DNA of 64,000 bases. Source: Natronomonas halophila. GTDB lineage: Archaea; Halobacteriota; Halobacteria; Halobacteriales; Haloarculaceae. Each line of letters starts with the position of its first letter. Position 1 is the first letter of the stretch. This document shows, piece by piece, positions 1-7,316 of the stretch. The stretch lies in contig NZ_CP058334.1 in assembly GCF_013391085.1 (NCBI RefSeq), positions 2,418,001 to 2,482,000 on the forward strand, read 5' to 3'. A model generated the notes under the pieces. It was given only the letters and a program-made list of their open reading frames with translations, was not told the origin of the DNA and did not search any database. The position numbers were made by a program, and so were the translations under genes.

Positions 1-2
1 AG

Positions 3-626
3 GCGCTGGAACTCTCCGAGCGGGCCGCCGACGCCGGCGCCGACGGCCTGCTGCTCATCTCGCCGTACTACAACATCCCCGAACCCGACGGGATGGAGCA
101 TCACTTCCGGCAAATCGCGGACGCCGTCGACCTGCCGCAAATCATCTACAACGTTCCGGGTCGAACGGGCCGCAACATCGCCGTCGAGACGGCCGTCTCG
201 CTGTCCGAACACGAGAACATCGTCGGCTACAAGGCCGCAAGCGGCGACCTCAACCGAACCAACGAGGTCATCGAGCGCACCCGCGAGGAGAACTTCGCGG
301 TGCTGTCCGGTGACGACGCACTGACCCTGCCCATCATCGCACAGGGCGGTTCCGGGTGTATCTCCGTCTCCGCGAACGTCGAACCCGAACGGACCGTCGC
401 GCTGGTCGGTGCGGCCCTCGAAAACGACTTCGACCGTGCCCGTGACCTCCAGTACGAACTCGGCGACCTCTTCCGGACGCTGTTCATCGAGACCAACCCC
501 ATCCCCATCAAGGAGGCCATGGAGATTCGGGACATCCACTCCTCGACGATGCGCTCGCCGCTGAGTCCGCTCCAGCCCGAGAACCGCGAACGGCTCCGTG
601 AGGTCCTCGACGACCTGGAACGATGA
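3..626 (+). CDS. dapA: 4-hydroxy-tetrahydrodipicolinate synthase, 5' end cut by window
   Basis: This is the C-terminal 207 residues; the frame is open from the window edge, so the start lies upstream. DapA condenses pyruvate with aspartate semialdehyde in the diaminopimelate (DAP) route to lysine. The visible family signatures are PYYNIP, the YNVPGRTG stretch carrying the conserved catalytic Tyr, and GYKAASGD, whose Lys (bases 231-233) is the Schiff-base residue. The stop overlaps the dapB start by 4 bases (ATGA), which suggests translational coupling. The C-terminal segment with PIPIKEAM is also typical of DapA. The assignment is firm. Confidence 0.95.
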   Translation, partial: ALELSERAADAGADGLLLISPYYNIPEPDGMEHHFRQIADAVDLPQIIYNVPGRTGRNIAVETAVSLSEHENIVGYKAASGDLNRTNEVIERTREENFAVLSGDDALTLPIIAQGGSGCISVSANVEPERTVALVGAALENDFDRARDLQYELGDLFRTLFIETNPIPIKEAMEIRDIHSSTMRSPLSPLQPENRERLREVLDDLER

Positions 627-1363
627 AACTGGTCGTCATCGGCGCGACGGGCCGGACCGGCAGCGAAATCGTCGCCGAGGCCAGCGGCCGCGGCCACGAC
701 GTCGACGGTATCGCCCGCTCGGAGGATACCATCGAGGACGTGCGCGTCCACACCAGCGATGCCCTGCCCGACCTGCTCGAAGACGCGGATGCGGTCATCG
801 ATTTCACCGTCCCGAGCGCCACGCGGGAGTACGCCGAACTGGTCGCCGAGGCCGGCGTCCCCTACGTCGTCGGCACGACGGGCTTCAACGAGCAGGGCAT
901 CGACGCCCTCCGCGAAGCTAGCGAGTCGACGGCCGTCCTCAAGGCCTCGAACTTCGCGAAGGGCGTGCAGGCGCTCATGCGGGTCGTCGAGGCCGGCGTC
1001 GAGGCGCTGCCGGAGTACGACATCGAACTCACCGAAACCCACCACAACGGCAAGCGCGACGCGCCGAGCGGCACCGCGAACACCGTCTTGGATGTCATCG
1101 ACCAAGCCCGCGACGAGGAACTCGACCGAACTCACGGCCGCGAGGGCGAGCATCTGCGCGAGGAGAGCGAGGTGGGCGTCCACGTCCGTCGGGCCGGCAA
1201 CGTCCGCGGCGAACACGAGGTCATGCTCGCTGGCAACGACGAAGTGCTAACGTTGACCCACCGAGCGGAATCCCGGCGGGTCTTCGCCGCCGGCGCCGTC
1301 GACGCCGCCGAATGGCTGGCCGACAAGGAGCCCGGCTGGTACGACTTCGCCGACGCGCTGTAG
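623..1363 (+). CDS. dapB: 4-hydroxy-tetrahydrodipicolinate reductase
   Basis: DapB reduces the DapA product with NAD(P)H in lysine synthesis. The 246-residue protein is close to the usual 240-270. It starts with the Rossmann nucleotide-binding motif GATGRTG (residues 8-13). VVGTTGF lies at about 82-88 and ASNFAKGVQ at about 109-116. The catalytic and substrate-binding segment HHNGKRDAPSGT is at about 140-151. The ATG overlaps the dapA stop, so the two are co-transcribed. dapD follows after 78 bases. Confidence 0.95.
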   Translation: MKLVVIGATGRTGSEIVAEASGRGHDVDGIARSEDTIEDVRVHTSDALPDLLEDADAVIDFTVPSATREYAELVAEAGVPYVVGTTGFNEQGIDALREASESTAVLKASNFAKGVQALMRVVEAGVEALPEYDIELTETHHNGKRDAPSGTANTVLDVIDQARDEELDRTHGREGEHLREESEVGVHVRRAGNVRGEHEVMLAGNDEVLTLTHRAESRRVFAAGAVDAAEWLADKEPGWYDFADAL

Positions 1364-1441
1364 GCTTCTCTTTTCTACTCCTCCCGCCAGCACGCGCCCG
1401 TTCCAACAGAGCCAAGTCCCGCGTTTCCGAGCACACAACTA

Positions 1442-2278
1442 ATGAGTGCGCTCGAAAACGACATCGCCGAACTGCAGCAGCGCAAGGAAGACGGACTGAC
1501 GGCCGAAGACGTGGGCTCCGAGGAACTCGCGGTCCTCGAAGAGTTCCTGCAGGCCCTCGAAGCCGGCGAGGTTCGCGCCGCCGAGAAACGCGACGGCGAG
1601 TGGCAGGCCAACGAGTGGGTCAAGCAGGGCATCCTACTGAACTTCACGCTCCGCGACATCCAGAGCCACAACTACGGCGGCGTCGACTACCACGACGTCC
1701 TGCCGCTCCGCGAGACCGAGGACCTCCCCGAACGGGGGACCCGGAACACGCCCGACGGGACGGTCATCCGCCGCGGCGCCTACGTCGGCAGCGACGCGAT
1801 TCTCATGTCCCCGGCGTTCGTCAACATCGGCGCCCATATCGGCGACGGCACGCTCGTCGACTCCTGTGACACGGTCGGGTCGGCCGCCCAGATTGGCGAC
1901 GACGTCAAACTCGGCGCGAACACGCTCATCGGTGGCGTCCTCGAACCCGTCGAGGCCGCGCCGGTCATCGTCGAGGACGGCGTCTCCCTTGGCGCCGGCT
2001 GTCGGGTCACCTCCGGCTTCGTCGTCGGCGAGAACAGCATCGTCGGCGAGAACACGCTCCTGACCCCGCGCATCCCGGTCTACGACCTCGTCGAGGAGGA
2101 AGTCCTCTACGGCGAACTGCCGCCCGAGCGGCGGGCCTTCACCCGGTTCGTGGAATCCAGCGTCGGCGACCACGACCTCTTCGAGGGCGGCGCCTACAAG
2201 CCCGCCGTCGTCGCGACTGACGTCGAAGAGGAGACCCTGGAGGCGACCCAGCGCGAGGACGCCCTGCGCGATAACTAA
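1442..2278 (+). CDS. dapD: Tetrahydrodipicolinate N-succinyltransferase
   Basis: DapD transfers succinyl from succinyl-CoA to tetrahydrodipicolinate, so this organism uses the succinylase branch of the DAP pathway. The protein has 278 residues. An N-terminal helical part (1-80) precedes a left-handed beta-helix of hexapeptide repeats (about 100-210, with runs such as IGAHIGDGT, IGDDVKLGANT and VSLGAGC), then a short C-terminal domain. It lies 78 bases after dapB on the same strand and probably belongs to the same transcript. It converges with the small acidic gene ending at 2282. dapC, dapE and dapF are not in the window. Confidence 0.93.
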   Translation: MSALENDIAELQQRKEDGLTAEDVGSEELAVLEEFLQALEAGEVRAAEKRDGEWQANEWVKQGILLNFTLRDIQSHNYGGVDYHDVLPLRETEDLPERGTRNTPDGTVIRRGAYVGSDAILMSPAFVNIGAHIGDGTLVDSCDTVGSAAQIGDDVKLGANTLIGGVLEPVEAAPVIVEDGVSLGAGCRVTSGFVVGENSIVGENTLLTPRIPVYDLVEEEVLYGELPPERRAFTRFVESSVGDHDLFEGGAYKPAVVATDVEEETLEATQREDALRDN

Positions 2279-2281
2279 ACC

Positions 2282-2548
2282 TCAGTCGGCGGTTTCTTCG
2301 GCCTCTTCGTCGGCTTCTGTCTCGGAGTCGGTGTCTTCGGTTTCGTCCTCAGCGTCGGCTTCCTTGTCTTCGATTTCGATAGTCGTCGCGTCGTTCATGC
2401 CATCATCGTCGGCGCCCGTTCCGACCGAGAACTTGAACGCGAAGCGGTCCTCGTCAACGACGGCGCCGACAGCGGCACCAATGGGACCGAGGCTCGCCCC
2501 GAGCATCGTGCCGACGGGTTCGGTCTTGTTCCGGTTTTGGTCGCTCAT
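2282..2548 (-). CDS. Small acidic hypothetical protein
   Basis: An 88-residue protein with two parts. The N-terminal half has a Gly/Ala-rich segment (LGASLGPIGAAVGAV, about 17-30) that could be a short glycine-zipper-like or membrane-associated helix, followed by DEDRFAFKFSV. The C-terminal 35 residues are almost all Glu, Asp, Thr and Ala. I chose the ATG at 2548 (MSDQNRNK); an upstream extension would run through palindromic DNA and looks non-coding. A TATA-like TTTATAAA lies at 2621-2628. I do not recognise the family. The gene sits between dapD and lysA, opposite to both. Confidence 0.6.
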   Translation of the reverse strand: MSDQNRNKTEPVGTMLGASLGPIGAAVGAVVDEDRFAFKFSVGTGADDDGMNDATTIEIEDKEADAEDETEDTDSETEADEEAEETAD

Positions 2549-3259
2549 ATCCGTTCTTCCGCGTTCCGATGGCTGAAACGTTTCGGTCCGCGTGAGTGTT
2601 GCTAGCTGATGGTGGCGTTTCTTTATAAATCGAGCTTGGGAACTGGTCCGACTGCCCCGCGTGCGAAGCCCTCGGCCGGCTGGCGGTCGCTCAGCGACAT
2701 ATTCGACGGACGTAGTTGCGTCGAATAGGGGTCGCTGAGACGACCACGCAAGCGCCAGCCGGCCTCGCCCTTCGATTCCGCCGAGGACCGCAACCACACG
2801 CCTCCCCAGCCGACTCCCTCGCTTCGCTCGGTCGTCCCTCGCACGGTGTTGTCCGACCGCCGCTCACGAACGCGTTCGCGGCGGTCGGGCAGCGCGCACC
2901 ATATTTAAAGGTTCAATTGGCCGGGAGCGCGGGCGGCCGAAGGCCGTCGCGCGACCCGGGGAAGGGCAGGCGCGGTCCTGGTGAACTGAAAGGGCGAGGC
3001 GCGCGAGACGCGAACGAAGTGAGCGTCTCGGTATGGCCGAACGGAGAGCGAAGCGACCCGTGAGGCCGCCTGGCGTTCATATAGTCGCTACGCAGGCACT
3101 ACCCGAGCGAAGCGAGGGTATCCTGCGTAGCGACCGCCAGCGCGCCGAGGGCTTTCCGGTTGTTTGCGGTCAAGAGGCCGCCAAGCTCGGCTTATAAACG
3201 AACACCAAACAGTCCTAGAAGCGGAACTCTTGTTATCGACGGTCCCCCGAATAGTGCCA
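2549..3259. repeat. Palindrome-rich intergenic tract between dapD and lysA
   Basis: 711 bases with no convincing gene, filled with nested inverted repeats. (1) 12-bp perfect arms at 2674-2685 and 2753-2764 enclose 9-bp arms at 2700-2708 and 2719-2727. (2) 11-bp arms lie at 2853-2863 and 2878-2888. (3) The block at 3005-3064 closely matches 59439-59499, including the hairpin with a GAACGAAGTGAG loop and GAGCGAAGCGACCCGTGAG. (4) A 13-bp perfect stem lies at 3084-3096 and 3122-3134 with a further TACCC/GGGTA stem inside it. A TATA-like TTATAAA near 3191 probably serves lysA. Related modules occur in the other repeat elements of this window. Confidence 0.75.
2930..3142 (+). ncRNA. Candidate structured RNA of unknown class
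   Basis: A strong TATA-like box (ATATTTAAAG, 2901-2910) stands about 25 bases before a GC-rich stretch without a start codon or plausible reading frame. That stretch can fold into successive hairpins: GGCGGCC/GGCCGTC near 2932, GAGACGC/GCGTCTC with a GAACGAAGTGA loop (3005-3030), and a long stem at 3084-3134. I looked for the conserved RNase P core and the SRP S-domain motif and did not find either. It could simply be palindromic repeat DNA, with the TATA box fortuitous. Confidence is low. Confidence 0.2.
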
Positions 3260-4516
3260 ATGAGTGACGCCGATTCGCCTGCCGTCAAGCGCCTCGCCGA
3301 GTGGGACGGCGAGCGGCTGGAACGGCTGGCCGAGGAGCACGGCACGCCGCTGTACGTGATGGACCACGACCGCCTGCGGGAGAACTTCGCGCGGTTCGAC
3401 GCGGCCTTCGATTTCGCCCACGTGATGTACGCGGCGAAGGCGAACACGGGCCGGGAGGTCGTCCGCACGCTCTACGACGCCGGCGCGGACGTCGAGTGTG
3501 CGGCCGCCGGGGAACTCGACCGCGCGCTGAAAGCCGGCGTCGCGCCCGAGGACCTCCAGTATACGGCGGTCAATCCGCCGGACGCCGACCTCGATTACGC
3601 GGTCGACCTGTGGGAGGACACCCCTGAGCTAACTATCACGGCGGGCGCCGAGATGACGCTGGACCGCCTCGAAGCCCGCGGCTTCGACGGCCGCCTTTCC
3701 CTCCGAGTCAATCCGGGCATCGGGACGGGCCACCACGAGAAGGTCGCGACGGGCAAGGACGCGAAGTTCGGCTTACCGTACGACGAGGTACCACGAGTCG
3801 CCGAGGAGGCCCGCGAGCGGTTCGATTTCGTCGGCCTGCACGCCCACGTCGGCAGCGGCGTCCTCTCGGAGGACCTCGACGACCACCGACGCGCCCTCGG
3901 GAAGGTCGCGGACCTCGCCGAGCGAGTGGGCGACCTCGAATTCCTCGACCTCGGTGGTGGTTTCGGCGTGCCCTACCGCCCCGACGAACCGGCGCTCGAC
4001 ATTGAGGGGGCCGCCGAGATGGTTCGGGAGGTCACCGCCGACGTCGACGCGACCATCGCGCTGGAGCCAGGTCGCTACCTCGTCGCCGACGCCGGCGCCC
4101 TCCTCACGCGGGTGAACACCATCAAGCAGACGCCCGAGACGCGCGTCGTCGGCGTCGACGCGGGCCTGACCGACATGATTCGGCCGGCGATGTTCGATTC
4201 GTATCATCACATCCGCAACGTCACGGGCGGCGACCGCGAGGCCGTCGAATCGAGCGTCGGCGGCCCGCTCTGTACCAGCGCGGACGTCTTCTGTACCGAC
4301 CGGCCGATTCCGCGGCCCGAGGCCGAGGACCTGCTGGCTATCGGTAACGTCGGCGCGTACGGTATCAACCTCACCAGTCAGTTCCACTCCCAGCCCCGAC
4401 CCGCGGAGGTCGCCATCGAGGGGGACGAGGCGCGCGTGACGCGCCGTCGGGAGACCTTCGAGGACCTGACGCGACTCGAAGACGAGGCGCCGGGAACGCG
4501 TTCTTCCGAGAAGTAG
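3260..4516 (+). CDS. lysA: Diaminopimelate decarboxylase
   Basis: LysA decarboxylates meso-diaminopimelate to L-lysine, the last pathway step, using PLP. From the ATG at 3260 it has 418 residues, normal for the family. The PLP lysine is in MYAAKANTG (Lys60). HAHVGSG, the glycine-rich LDLGGGFGVPY, EPGRYLVADAG and GPLCTSADVF follow in the expected order. The ATG was preferred over an upstream in-frame start because a TATA-like TTATAAA near 3191 would put the transcript start after that codon. It is separated from dapABD by a reversed small gene and palindromic DNA, so it probably has its own promoter. Confidence 0.94.
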   Translation: MSDADSPAVKRLAEWDGERLERLAEEHGTPLYVMDHDRLRENFARFDAAFDFAHVMYAAKANTGREVVRTLYDAGADVECAAAGELDRALKAGVAPEDLQYTAVNPPDADLDYAVDLWEDTPELTITAGAEMTLDRLEARGFDGRLSLRVNPGIGTGHHEKVATGKDAKFGLPYDEVPRVAEEARERFDFVGLHAHVGSGVLSEDLDDHRRALGKVADLAERVGDLEFLDLGGGFGVPYRPDEPALDIEGAAEMVREVTADVDATIALEPGRYLVADAGALLTRVNTIKQTPETRVVGVDAGLTDMIRPAMFDSYHHIRNVTGGDREAVESSVGGPLCTSADVFCTDRPIPRPEAEDLLAIGNVGAYGINLTSQFHSQPRPAEVAIEGDEARVTRRRETFEDLTRLEDEAPGTRSSEK

Positions 4517-4549
4517 CGATACCTACTGTCAACGGGTCCGCCTTTTCAG

Positions 4550-5755
4550 TCAGTCGTCGGCTCTACTTCCGGCAACAGCGCCGCTTTCCGACCGCAGGCG
4601 AACCGGGTTCGTCCCGACCCACAGCAGCGCCGCGAGCGAAGCGACGACGATTCCCGCGCGGGGCAGGAACGAAAGCGGCCCCATCGCCTCCGCGACAGGG
4701 CCGAAGACGGCCGCACTCACGCCGCTTGCGAGCGTCAGGGTCATCGAGACGCCCGACAGCATCGTCGCGCGACTAAACCCATCGAAACGGTCGTTGAGAT
4801 ACTGGTCCCGGAGCGGGCCGACGACTCGGGCCAGCACCCGTCGAAGGTAGACCACGGGGACCACGAAGGCCGGCACGACCGCGACGAGACCGTACGCGAC
4901 GCCGACGAGGGGTGCGAGAAGCAGGAAGAACCGCTTCGCGCCGAGCGAGTCCTGCAGCCACCCGGTCGTCCACGTGCCGGCCGCCGAGACCAGTTGGAAC
5001 GACGCGTAGAGCGCGCCGAATCCGGCCAGCGGCACCCCGGCAGCCTTCAGCGCCGGCTGTTCGAGCCAGCGGGTCATCGACAGCAGCAGATTGAACAGCG
5101 CCGTGTAGACGACCAGCCACCGGACCTCCGGCCGGCCCGCCTGCACCCGGAGCATCCGAACCGCTCGTCGGACCGAGAAGGTCGTTTCCTCGTCACCGCG
5201 AGTCGCCGGCAGCGCGGCGAGCACCGCGATTCCGACCGCGCTCAGCAGTGCGTTTGCCAGGAACGGCAACGCGGGGTCGACCCAGTACAGCGGCGTGGCC
5301 GCCAGCGCACCGCCGGCGGAGGCCAGTAGCGAGGCCGTCTCGCTGCGGCCGCTCACGCGGGCGAACTCGTCGGTCCCATCGTCGCGTCCGTCCAGCAGGT
5401 CGTAGAGCCACGCTTCGCCGGCCGCGGAGTGGAACGCGTAGCCGACGCCCCACACCGCGAACAGGGCGACGACCTGCGGTGTGCTTCCGACGGAGGCGTG
5501 GAGGCCGAACACGACCGTCGCAAGCAGGTTGCCGGCGCCGAGACTGACCCGTCGGCCGAGTCGGTCGCCGACGTAGCCCGCCGGAATCTCGGCGGCGACC
5601 ATCGTGAACAGGAACGCCGCGTTCGCGAACCCGAACGTCGCCTCGCCGAAGCCCAACTCCAGCAGGTATACGTAGGCGTACGGTATCCAGAACCCGTTCG
5701 CGGTGGTCGCCCGGTAGGCGTAGTAGAGGCGGACCGTTCGGCTGTTCTCTGACAC
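4550..5755 (-). CDS. MFS transporter
   Basis: A 401-residue integral membrane protein with about 11-12 hydrophobic helices and the family's motif A between helices 2 and 3 (GYVGDRLGRR, about 61-69). It should be a secondary transporter of the major facilitator superfamily. The substrate cannot be read from the sequence; drug or sugar efflux types share this pattern. A TATA box (TATATAG on the minus strand, 5774-5780) stands about 20-25 bases before the ATG, so the gene is probably leaderless. An inverted repeat lies just upstream of the box. The winged-helix regulator gene is immediately upstream on the same strand and may control it. Confidence 0.85.
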   Translation of the reverse strand: MSENSRTVRLYYAYRATTANGFWIPYAYVYLLELGFGEATFGFANAAFLFTMVAAEIPAGYVGDRLGRRVSLGAGNLLATVVFGLHASVGSTPQVVALFAVWGVGYAFHSAAGEAWLYDLLDGRDDGTDEFARVSGRSETASLLASAGGALAATPLYWVDPALPFLANALLSAVGIAVLAALPATRGDEETTFSVRRAVRMLRVQAGRPEVRWLVVYTALFNLLLSMTRWLEQPALKAAGVPLAGFGALYASFQLVSAAGTWTTGWLQDSLGAKRFFLLLAPLVGVAYGLVAVVPAFVVPVVYLRRVLARVVGPLRDQYLNDRFDGFSRATMLSGVSMTLTLASGVSAAVFGPVAEAMGPLSFLPRAGIVVASLAALLWVGTNPVRLRSESGAVAGSRADD

Positions 5756-5788
5756 TGATAGGAAGAACAGCCGCTATATAGATGGTTT

Positions 5789-5825
5789 TTCTGAGAACAT
5801 AATTTTTGTATGAAATGTTTCAGAA
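5789..5825. promoter_or_regulatory. Inverted repeat upstream of the MFS transporter TATA box
   Basis: Arms TTCTGAGAACA (5789-5799) and TGTTTCAGAA (5816-5825) are near-perfect inverted copies (one extra base) separated by an AT-rich spacer. They end about 9 bases upstream of the TATA box at 5774-5780 (minus-strand transcription). In Archaea this position suits a transcription-factor site next to the basal promoter. Function is inferred from position and symmetry only. Confidence 0.4.
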
Positions 5826-5861
5826 CTTTGTTTCTCAAGAAAATTCGACAGGTTTGCGGTG

Positions 5862-6770
5862 TCACTCGTCTGCCGCGGCTTCGACCGATAGCTCAACCAC
5901 GTCGAGGGTATCGTCGAACGCGACCGCACAGACGTCGCCGTCGGCACGGAACGTGACCCGGTACCGGAACGGTTCCTCGGAGACGAGGGTGGCGTGGCGG
6001 TCGGTCATCGCCTGTTCGACCGCCCAGTACGGCCGCTCGAGGAGCGACGGGTCGCGCTCGCGGAGGAACGCCTCGACGTCCTCGTGCCACAGTGCCAGCA
6101 TGCCGAAGTAGGAGACGGTCCGCCGGTCGCAGACGGTACAGTCGAAGACCGCCTGCAGGTCGATATCGAGGGTGTCCCGAATCGGTTCGCTGAGTCCCGG
6201 CTCCATCGGCCCGGTACAGACCGGACAGACGCCGCGCTTTGCCTGTTCGGTCCGGGTTCGGGCCCACACTTCGTAGGTATCGACGAACTCCGCCGGGTCC
6301 CGTCCGCGGGCAGCACTCGGCGGGACGCCGACGTTCAGGACCCGATTATCGCAGTCGCGGCAGTCGATGCGGAACCGGCCACCGACGTACTCACCGCGGA
6401 GGTCGGCGGCGCCGCAGTCGTAGCAGGACCCTCGGACGTCGAAGTCCTCCATCTCGGTGTTCTCCGTGTAGATGCCGGCGTTAACCGCGCGAGCGACGCG
6501 CTCGCCGGCCTGCGTCAGTCGGTAGCCGTCCTCCGATTTCCGAACGTAGTGCGGGACGAGTTGCTGGCGGTGGTAGTTGAACTTGCCCGTATCCGAGACG
6601 TCGACCCGGTCGTACAGGTCCGAAAAGGGAACGGCGTTCCCGCGGCCGGCCTCCCAGAGCACTCGGATGATGTCGAGTCGAAGCGAATCGCCCAGCAGCG
6701 AGAAAGCGTCCGCGGCGTCCAGTTTCTCGGCCTCGGGATGGGCATCGAACTCCTCGCGTCGGTCGGTCAT
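5862..6770 (-). CDS. Winged-helix (ArsR-like) regulator with paired CxxC zinc-ribbon motifs
   Basis: 302 residues. The N-terminal part (about 18-100) has the winged-helix pattern: AFSLLGDSLRLDIIRVLWEA, a recognition-helix region with KFNYHRQQL, then a wing ending in GYRLTQAG. Cys pairs follow at 116/119 with 137/140, and at 182/185 with 211/214, consistent with two structural zinc ribbons. The rest is an effector or dimerisation region I cannot assign. The architecture is common in haloarchaea, where such proteins are annotated as helix-turn-helix or DUF-domain proteins. The MFS gene lies 107 bases downstream on the same strand. Confidence 0.8.
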   Translation of the reverse strand: MTDRREEFDAHPEAEKLDAADAFSLLGDSLRLDIIRVLWEAGRGNAVPFSDLYDRVDVSDTGKFNYHRQQLVPHYVRKSEDGYRLTQAGERVARAVNAGIYTENTEMEDFDVRGSCYDCGAADLRGEYVGGRFRIDCRDCDNRVLNVGVPPSAARGRDPAEFVDTYEVWARTRTEQAKRGVCPVCTGPMEPGLSEPIRDTLDIDLQAVFDCTVCDRRTVSYFGMLALWHEDVEAFLRERDPSLLERPYWAVEQAMTDRHATLVSEEPFRYRVTFRADGDVCAVAFDDTLDVVELSVEAAADE

Positions 6771-6899
6771 CGACGGACGTTCCGGAGCGACGATAATAAT
6801 ACTCGCGCCGCTGCCTCAGTCAAGTTCGTCACCGAAGCGCCGGGCACCAGATACCGCCCCTTCACCAGCGATTTTAAGCCAGTCGGTGCAACGCACCCC

Positions 6900-7313
6900 A
6901 TGACCGACGTGAACCGCCGATTTCTGACCGACCACGACCACCTGCAGGACCTCGGTATCGCCATCGAGGCACAGGAGGAGGGATATGTCCGCCTCTCGTT
7001 GCCGTTCGACGAGTCGCTCGCGAACCCCGGTAGCGGGGTCATGCAGGGCGGCGTCGTCGCGACGCTTATCGACCACGGGGGCGGTGCCGCGCTTCGGACG
7101 ACGCTGGACGAGCCCGCCGAGACGCCGCACGCGTCGACCGAACTGAACGTGAGCTACGTTCGTCCTGCCTCGGGTGATTTGACGGCCGAGGCGACGGTCG
7201 TTCGCTCCGGGACGTCGATGGCCGTCGTCGAAGTCGAGGTGACGACGGAGTTCGGGGGCGAGGAGAAGACGGTTGCGGTCGGTCGCGTCTCGCTGCATAT
7301 CGACCGCGAATAG
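6900..7313 (+). CDS. PaaI-family hotdog thioesterase
   Basis: 137 residues, single hotdog domain. Members hydrolyse acyl-CoA thioesters, often phenylacetyl- or medium-chain CoA. The core motif is seen as NPGSGVMQGGVVATLIDHGGG (about 42-62). The usual LHGG histidine is a glutamine here (MQGG), while the downstream Asp (D58) is kept. C-terminal strands (TELNVSYVRPAS, AVGRVSLHI) fit the fold. The ATG at 6900 was chosen over a long upstream extension that is only the antisense of the regulator gene. The gene converges with purB, three bases apart. The substrate is unknown. Confidence 0.85.
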   Translation: MTDVNRRFLTDHDHLQDLGIAIEAQEEGYVRLSLPFDESLANPGSGVMQGGVVATLIDHGGGAALRTTLDEPAETPHASTELNVSYVRPASGDLTAEATVVRSGTSMAVVEVEVTTEFGGEEKTVAVGRVSLHIDRE

Positions 7314-7316
7314 GAG

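Noticed and set aside
2930-3142. RNase P RNA or SRP RNA
   Set aside because: Conserved core sequences of both RNAs were not found in this stretch, and it shares modules with dispersed repeats.
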